NCBI GenBank assembly: GCA_003439945.1
Contig: QVRM01006041.1
Location: 1 to 64,000 of the forward strand
Direction of reading: 5' to 3'
DNA: 64,000 bases
Source: Dermanyssus gallinae
Lineage: Eukaryota > Arthropoda > Arachnida > Mesostigmata > Dermanyssidae
The notes under the pieces: model-generated
Database searches by the model: none
What the model was told of the DNA's origin: nothing
What the model saw: only the letters and a program-made list of their open reading frames with translations
Shown: piece after piece, positions 58,331 through 64,000 of the stretch
Numbering within the stretch: the first letter of the stretch is position 1
How the letters are laid out: the number at the start of each line of letters is the position of its first letter
Translations under genes and position numbers: made by a program

Positions 58331-59714
58331 TTGCTGCGGCGTCCTCTACAGCAGCCTCCTTTAGGTGTGTCAGTACTCTAAATTACAAGCTCCTTGCTGC
58401 GTATCTGTGTAAAGTATATATATATATATATATATATTCGCGGGCTTAGCATTGTACATATGTTGCTAGTCATTGCTATCATCAACGCCTTGCTCAAACA
58501 TCGTGTGCACTCACGGCACGTTAAGCAGACCGCAACGCTAGATGGCTTTCAGTAAGCTTTCCGTGTAAAACAGATACTTGATATATATAAATGCGTTGAC
58601 TTGCGGCCGCCGCCTAAATCTGTACTAGCATATAGAGATACAGAAATATTATGCTTGCTGCGGATCTCTACAGCTGGGTATCGTGCGAATTACGCTTATG
58701 TATATAAACTCTTCCTAATATGTGATTGATCTAATAAGCTGTACTAATACAGATAAAATGTTAGCTTCGCATGATGCGCAACAACTCTATCGAAAACGTA
58801 CGTATCGACTCCTTAGACTATTCATAAACGCACTGACTTATAAGTTTCTGTTGGTACTGTTTTTGCTATATGCATATTAGGCGCTTGGATGTGAGACGCT
58901 GCTTGTGTGGTTAAATAGGCAAAATCGGTTTATATTTGTTTTCTGTTAGAGTACAGCTTGTTTTTTTTACTTCTCCAAGTTGCGCGTCTCTTTTACACAA
59001 CAACCAATTTGGTTGATGGCTAAGGTTCCTTCGTGCGACTTAATCGTCATGCACTGTTGGCCTTCAATTTCGCCAGGAATAATCCACAGTAGAGCTATAT
59101 TTAATTCAAAAATCGATTTAGGCTCTTAGTTAGGTCATGCATTCTTGCACATAAGATACAGAAGCACTCAGACCTAATATTGTTTACGCGCCGGAACGTG
59201 TTTTGGGGTTGAGTAACCTGTTAAAATGTTTATTATTAAGAGCATTCGAGAACCAAAAGAAGCTAAACGAAATTTAGACTCTTAGAACTACGAGAGTCAT
59301 AATAGCTCAGACGACATATTATTTAACTACTGTCTGGGGGCCTCATCGATTCAAATATAAATATCAAAAATAGAAGGAGACCACGTTCCTGAGGCGCTTG
59401 CGGTGTAGGTGTCGTCAAGGCGTTACGGCTGACGTTGTTTCTAGTGTAGACTCACTTCGAGCAATGTTCGAGCAACGCTCCTGACAACCCAACGTGCCAG
59501 TAATTCCTTAACCCAAAGGCCGTGGCTCGACTTAAGTTCGTAATCGCGTTATTTGTTTGACGGGTGACTAAATGGGCACGTCCAAACCCAAATTGAAGTC
59601 GGCTGGAGTTTCTGAAAATAAAAATTTAATAACCTAGTTTTGATACGATTGACACGTGTATATATGTATAAATTATAAATACAGCTTTTGTTCAATACTG
59701 ACTGGCCATAAATA

Positions 59715-59717
<3 letters not shown>
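58331..59717. other. No gene seen; one (AT)n
   Basis: (AT)n at 58412-58437. No coding motif. Confidence 0.45.

Positions 59718-59768
<51 letters not shown>
59718..59768. repeat. (AT)n microsatellite upstream of R2-like element
   Basis: About 25 AT units, ending 18 bases before the 23-bp direct repeat. Confidence 0.95.
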
Positions 59769-59770
<2 letters not shown>

Positions 59771-59786
59771 AAAACGCGGAAAAAGC

Positions 59787-59809
59787 TAGTCCCGTTAAAA
59801 ACGTAGCGG
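59787..59809 (+). repeat. 23-bp direct repeat at 5' edge of R2-like element
   Basis: Perfect copy of 63477-63499 (begins tagtcccgttaaaa, ends cgtagcgg). It may be a target duplication, or sequence copied from the nearby relic during 5' end joining. Confidence 0.85.
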
Positions 59810-59868
59810 TGCAGTGAAGTGACATATCTTAGATAGTTAGCATTCGATTTATAAGAGTTCAGAACCCA

Positions 59869-59905
59869 TATATATATATATATGGGCTCGCGGGCCTCGC
59901 GAGCC
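59869..59905 (+). promoter_or_regulatory. Palindromic 5' leader: (AT)n and GC hairpin
   Basis: ccc(AT)nggg at 59865-59886 is self-complementary. Immediately after, GGCTCGCG (59885-59892) pairs perfectly with CGCGAGCC (59898-59905) over a 5-base loop. R2 5' ends are known to fold into a self-cleaving ribozyme. I cannot show this fold here. Confidence 0.5.
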
Positions 59906-59913
59906 ACATTAGA

Positions 59914-62900
59914 TTGACTCACAATCAACGAGAAGTTCGTGCCACCTCCCAAACTCCTAACCGATCACAGACTAATAATTTGATTTTAAGTTCCTCACAA
60001 AATGACACTGCTGCTTCTAATAATACTTTTAACCCCCCTAGTACTTCACGCGTCTCCCAGCCAAATTGTAAATGTCCATCTAGTACTTGCTTAAAGGTCT
60101 TTAATTCTAAATCAGGTCTTAATTTACACCGTCGTCGTGCCCATCCGGACGAATATAATGAGAACATTTTAGCCCCCCCCTCTAAGAAGGCCAGATGGAA
60201 CCCACAAGACCCTGAACTTTTAGCAACATTAGAAGCAGATTTTATATTAGATAATAATAACGAAACTCCTAGAGAAATTGACCACCTTTTAGCTACTAAT
60301 TTTAACTCACGCACACCTGGGGCGATTAGAGGCCAACGTAATTCTCAGGCGCATAAGGATCTGGTAGAGGACCTCCTTAAAAAGAGGTCTCTCCTGGATT
60401 CCAACCTTGACGGATCTGAGCTTCCTGAGCGTAGTCGGCCTCGATACTCTGAATCAGATGGCCCCTATAATCCATCCCAAAAAGATATTATTATATCTAA
60501 AATACAAGCCCTCACAAACACATTTCCCAAACGCAACATAATTTCAACAGACCTTACTCATCTGTCAAATATAATTTGCTTAGGTGAGGACCACACTATC
60601 GCCTTAAACGAATTTCTGAACAAACATTTTACACACACTGTCCGACGTCGTGCCTTTAGAGAAACACCTTCCACTGAAGCGCGAGTATCTAAAAGGCAAC
60701 AGCGACGTCAAGGCTACGCAACCACTCAAAAACTTTTTAGCCAAAACCGATCCAAATGCGCTCATGAGGTGCTGGACGGCAAACACACCATACACAACAT
60801 GCAGGCCACCGAAGTTGTAGAACACTGGGCCAACACGATGACACAACCACCCCCTGAACCACTCCCTTGCCCCGTATACACTCCCAACTCTGATCTCTTT
60901 GAGGTTTCCCTCCCTATCTCCCTAAAGGAAACCCACGTAGCTCTCCGCGGACCTTCTAAAGCACTAGGCTTGGACGGGATTTGTCTTTCGTCCCTCCGTA
61001 AACTCCCGTTAGAAGTAGTCTGTTGTATTCTTAACATACTAATAATTAGCGATATTGCTTCAGCCCATGAAACTGCTCGCTTAGCGTTCATCCCCAAAAT
61101 TAACAATGCCACATCCCCAAGCGATCTGCGACCCCTATCTATTAGTTCATACTTACAACGAACGCTTAACAAAATTCTCTCTAGACGCCTCCAGAACTCT
61201 ATTAAGCTTCTCCCAATCCAGCGAGCGTTTCTCCCCTATAATGGTACCTTCGAGAATCTTGCGGTTCTGGATGGTATCCTTAACGATGCCAAGTCTGCAG
61301 GACGTGAGCTCAGACTTGCCTCAATCGACCTCCGTAAGGCGTTCGACATGGTGAGTCATGACTCCGTCCTGTGGTCACTCCGGACTCGCGGATACCCGGA
61401 GGTATTCATTAACTATATCGAACGCTTGTACCTCTCATCTAAAACTCTCATAGAATTTGGACAAGAATGTCGCACATTTCGGCCAACTAGGGGTGTTAGG
61501 CAGGGAGATCCTCTGTCCCCCCTCTTATTTAATCTAGTTCTCGACGACATTCTTTCAAAATTAGACAAAACTAATATCGGGTACCAACTTACTGATGACT
61601 TCCGCCCTATGGGCTTAGCCTTTGCGGATGATCTCATCCTCCTAGCCTCCACGAAATCCACTCTCCAACGGCTCCTTAATATTGCGGACCCACTTTTAAA
61701 ATCCCGAGGTTTTATCAATACCGTATCAGAATTTAACGTTGGAGATCGGCAATTGCCAGCTAAAGGTATGAGCGATCGATGGAGATATCTTGGAGTCGAC
61801 TTTGACAGCAATGGCAGACTTGACTCCACCAAGGATATACTCCTTAACTTACTCAACAGACTCACGATAGCTCCCCTTAAACCCCACCAAAGACTCATAT
61901 TTTTGAAAGACTTTCTCATTCCCCGTCTCCTATATAAACTGGTCTCCGGTCCCAGACCATCTTACGCACTCCTTAGTGACCTAGATAAAGAGATCAGAAA
62001 GGTTGTTAAGTCGAAATGGCTTAAGCTCGAAAACTCGGTGCCGAACGCCTACCTGTACACGCACACAGCACACGGCGTTCTGGACATCCCCTGCCTCCAA
62101 ACATTCATTCCCAGAATCCGCCTTTCCCGCCTGACAGCACTACAACACTCCACGCACCTTGGGGTCCAATGGATGCTAACCACCGAGCACTTTAAAAAAG
62201 ATCTTGCGATAACAAGACTTCTTTGCGAGCGCTTGGGAACCTCCATTGAGACCGCTACACAAGAGACCGATTACTGGTCTCAACAACTACACAACACGTT
62301 CGATGGGGCACATTTTAAAAAAGCACACGAAACGCCCTTTGTACATTACTGGATTAAGGGTATGCCCTACCTATCTGGTAAGGAGTATTTAAACCTACTA
62401 AAGCTCAGGATCAACGCACTACCAACGCGTGCCAGATTGGCCAGGGGACGCCCGGGCTACAACAAACGTTGTAGGCACGGGTGTCATGCGCCTGAGACGT
62501 TGGCTCATGTCGCTCAGATGTGCGATATAACACACAAACAAACCATAAAGAGACATGACGACGTCTGTGATCGCGTGGCGCGTCTTCTCCGCGAAAGGGG
62601 TCATGAGGTGGTTCGTGAGCGAGTATTCCGTCGTCCGGGCGCACCGGGTCTAAAGCCCGACCTCGTAATAACAACACCTACCGAGGTCTGGGTTTTAGAT
62701 GCCGAGGTTTGCGGCCCGAACCGGGACCTGGCAAAAGCACGGCAAGACAAGATCGCCAAATATGACGTCGAGTTCCTAAGAGCGGCGCTCCCCTACCCGC
62801 AAAAACCTCGCAGATTCGGATCCATCACTATCTCTATGAGTGGTGTATGGGACTCCGAATCTGCGAGGACGCTCTTGGGGCTCGGCGTCACGAAGAGGAA

Positions 62901-63015
62901 TCTTATGGATCTCACCGTTTTAACTTTGCAAGGAACCTTGAGGATATATAGCTCGCACCGGATCCATAAGAGCGGGGGCTACCATCAAGCAAGGACACGG
63001 ACAACTGATTCTTAA
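59914..63015 (+). CDS. R2-like protein: zinc finger, RT, restriction-like endonuclease
   Basis: 1033 codons counted from a TTG at 59914. The frame is open from 59833 with no ATG until 60799 (codon 296). C2H2 finger C54-C59-H72-H77; Myb-like tract near 92-160 (ARWNPQDPELLATLEADF). RT: LGLDGICLSSL, ARLAFIPKI, SIDLRKAFD (Asp472), GVRQGDPLSPLLFN, FADD (570-573) and RYLGVDF. CCHC finger C853-C857-H865-C870. Endonuclease KPDL (914-917) and D929-x-E931. The stretch between the FADD helix and RYLGV lacks the usual motif D lysine region near residue 602, an apparent in-frame loss of about 15-20 residues. Role: nicks target DNA and primes cDNA synthesis. Confidence 0.88.
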   Translation: MTHNQREVRATSQTPNRSQTNNLILSSSQNDTAASNNTFNPPSTSRVSQPNCKCPSSTCLKVFNSKSGLNLHRRRAHPDEYNENILAPPSKKARWNPQDPELLATLEADFILDNNNETPREIDHLLATNFNSRTPGAIRGQRNSQAHKDLVEDLLKKRSLLDSNLDGSELPERSRPRYSESDGPYNPSQKDIIISKIQALTNTFPKRNIISTDLTHLSNIICLGEDHTIALNEFLNKHFTHTVRRRAFRETPSTEARVSKRQQRRQGYATTQKLFSQNRSKCAHEVLDGKHTIHNMQATEVVEHWANTMTQPPPEPLPCPVYTPNSDLFEVSLPISLKETHVALRGPSKALGLDGICLSSLRKLPLEVVCCILNILIISDIASAHETARLAFIPKINNATSPSDLRPLSISSYLQRTLNKILSRRLQNSIKLLPIQRAFLPYNGTFENLAVLDGILNDAKSAGRELRLASIDLRKAFDMVSHDSVLWSLRTRGYPEVFINYIERLYLSSKTLIEFGQECRTFRPTRGVRQGDPLSPLLFNLVLDDILSKLDKTNIGYQLTDDFRPMGLAFADDLILLASTKSTLQRLLNIADPLLKSRGFINTVSEFNVGDRQLPAKGMSDRWRYLGVDFDSNGRLDSTKDILLNLLNRLTIAPLKPHQRLIFLKDFLIPRLLYKLVSGPRPSYALLSDLDKEIRKVVKSKWLKLENSVPNAYLYTHTAHGVLDIPCLQTFIPRIRLSRLTALQHSTHLGVQWMLTTEHFKKDLAITRLLCERLGTSIETATQETDYWSQQLHNTFDGAHFKKAHETPFVHYWIKGMPYLSGKEYLNLLKLRINALPTRARLARGRPGYNKRCRHGCHAPETLAHVAQMCDITHKQTIKRHDDVCDRVARLLRERGHEVVRERVFRRPGAPGLKPDLVITTPTEVWVLDAEVCGPNRDLAKARQDKIAKYDVEFLRAALPYPQKPRRFGSITISMSGVWDSESARTLLGLGVTKRNLMDLTVLTLQGTLRIYSSHRIHKSGGYHQARTRTTDS

Positions 63016-63157
63016 CTTCACGTGACACCTTTTTACCACCATTTTTATTAAGGCGAGCACTGCCGAGTGTGCAAACGTATTGTAAATGATTAGTAAATCA
63101 TCACAATATTTTTATATATATGGGTGAAAGAGAGAGAAGGATAAACTTATGTGAAGG

Positions 63158-64000
63158 AAAATGCGGCTTGCACACAGGCACCACTGCAGGGAATTCGTGT
63201 GCAAGTATGGGCCAGTAGTGTAGGACACCAACCCATTAAAAACCAGTCATCCCCCCAACTGACCGAGAATTGCATGTGCAAATACTTCAAATAATCGGGG
63301 GAGGTGCAAGTCTACTCATGGCTAGCTTCCACACCGGAGACATAAGGGATGCATTTAGTGCGGCGGTTATTTGTCATAGATTTTGACATAAGTAAATTTG
63401 GAAAATATTTATCACTTCAAGACTCCTGCATTAGCTTGCGCATGCTAGGCAGGCCCGCTCCCAGCATTTTTAATGTTAGTCCCGTTAAAAACGTAGCGGA
63501 GGCACGCTGCCCTGCCCATAATGGACATTTCATAATCGTGTGTTCATGGGATATCTTTAAGACCACCACCGCGGTGGACGCACCTAGGGCTGGGAGCCTT
63601 CCCGATCCTGAACAGGTGGAACTGGAAGTCCCCGTGACCCGTCAGGACCTGAGTGATGTAGAAGATTAGTTTTCCCCGGGCCGATTTAGCCATTCTTTGA
63701 TGTTTCGTATAGGTGTGCGGAGACTGACGCCAGGAGCACCCTCCTCCAGGCCGTCGCAGTCCTCCGGCCGTAAGGCGATGCTACGTTGTTACTCGTCTTC
63801 CTCCTTCAGTGCAGGGTCCTTCTGCACATGGCGGCGCTTTTCCGCTTTTAGCTACCAGGAAACCGTTTCAGTGAGTAGAAGCGCCGTCGCTGAGATCACC
63901 GCCCGGTACCCCATGATGATCTTGAGGAATCCGACCTGTTAAGCCCGGCGCAGGCGGGCTCCGGCTCGTTGCGGCTGTTAAAATGTTAGTAGGCTAGGTC
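63158..64000 (-). pseudogene. R1-like ORF2 relic, runs off window end
   Basis: Minus-strand pieces: GYRAVISATALLLTETVSW (compare CRAFRTVSTEALLVVSKML), FYITQVLTGHGDFQFHLFRI (compare YYASQVLTGHGQFQTYM), CVHRGG, EHTIMKCPLWAGQRA (zinc-finger half), then KYFPNLLMSKS. Multiple frame changes and stops. Its 3' end near 63160-63215 matches 51361-51425, so it is the same subfamily as the relic at 51360-52600. The start lies beyond the window. Confidence 0.75.
63477..63499 (+). repeat. 23-bp direct repeat inside R1-like relic
   Basis: Perfect match to 59787-59809. Here it reads on the minus strand as part of the relic's coding sequence (RASATFLTGL). Confidence 0.85.

Larger units (their letters stand above)
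59810..63140 (+). mobile_element. R2-clade non-LTR retrotransposon, outside rDNA
   Basis: A single long frame has an N-terminal C2H2 zinc finger and Myb-like segment, central RT, and a C-terminal CCHC finger with restriction-like endonuclease, which is the R2-clade plan. Flanks are not 28S rDNA. The 5' boundary is taken right after the 23-bp repeat. The 3' boundary is uncertain: homology to an R1-like relic begins by about 63158, so the 3' untranslated region is probably only about 100-140 bases. If the 23-bp repeat is a target duplication, the end would be 63476 instead. Confidence 0.8.

Noticed and set aside
59810..63476. Insertion of the R2-like element into 28S rDNA
   Set aside because: Neither flank reads as ribosomal RNA. 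The left flank is a microsatellite and the right flank is a retroelement relic.

Overview
The window is repeat-rich eukaryotic nuclear DNA, most likely from an arthropod. The reasons are a spliced acyl-CoA delta-9 desaturase gene with animal-type histidine boxes, R1-clade and R2-clade non-LTR retrotransposons, Tc1/mariner relics, two tRNA-derived SINE families, and many (AT)n and (CAA/TTG)n microsatellites. The species cannot be fixed from the sequence. A non-insect arthropod such as a mite or tick is possible but is only a guess.

Only one host gene is well supported: a minus-strand desaturase with three coding exons (exon 1 40834-41320, exon 2 36134-36317, exon 3 34793-35390). The splice phases close exactly to 422 codons plus a stop, and all three histidine boxes are present. 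It carries an unusual low-complexity N-terminal extension. Its introns contain one copy of each SINE family.

Most of the rest is mobile DNA. 0-8 kb: a SINE, then an endonuclease/reverse transcriptase retrotransposon (1455-5136, 15-bp target duplication) nested in an older relic, then a MITE and a mariner-like transposase relic. 8.6-17 kb: no convincing gene, but a cluster of CAA/TTG and AT microsatellites. 18-24 kb: SINEs, a mariner relic, a perfect 23-bp palindrome, a 28-bp minisatellite and an R1-like relic. 24.7-31.3 kb: an essentially complete R1-clade element on the minus strand, with a 14-bp target duplication, poly(A) tail, ORF1 with CCHC knuckles, overlapping ORF2 with a single frameshift, and a CpG-rich tandem-repeat 5' leader. 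32-34 kb: microsatellites and element fragments. 34.4-41.3 kb: the desaturase gene. 41.3-59.7 kb: microsatellites and many decayed elements. 59.8-63.1 kb: an R2-clade element with a long open frame, lying next to an R1-like relic that runs off the window end.

The elements form families within the window. The 1455-5136 element has two further C-terminal fragments (33.2 and 48.6-49.6 kb). The R1-like relics at 51.4 and 63.2 kb share a 3' end. Two relics (44.9 and 56.0 kb) come from another retroelement C-terminal domain family.
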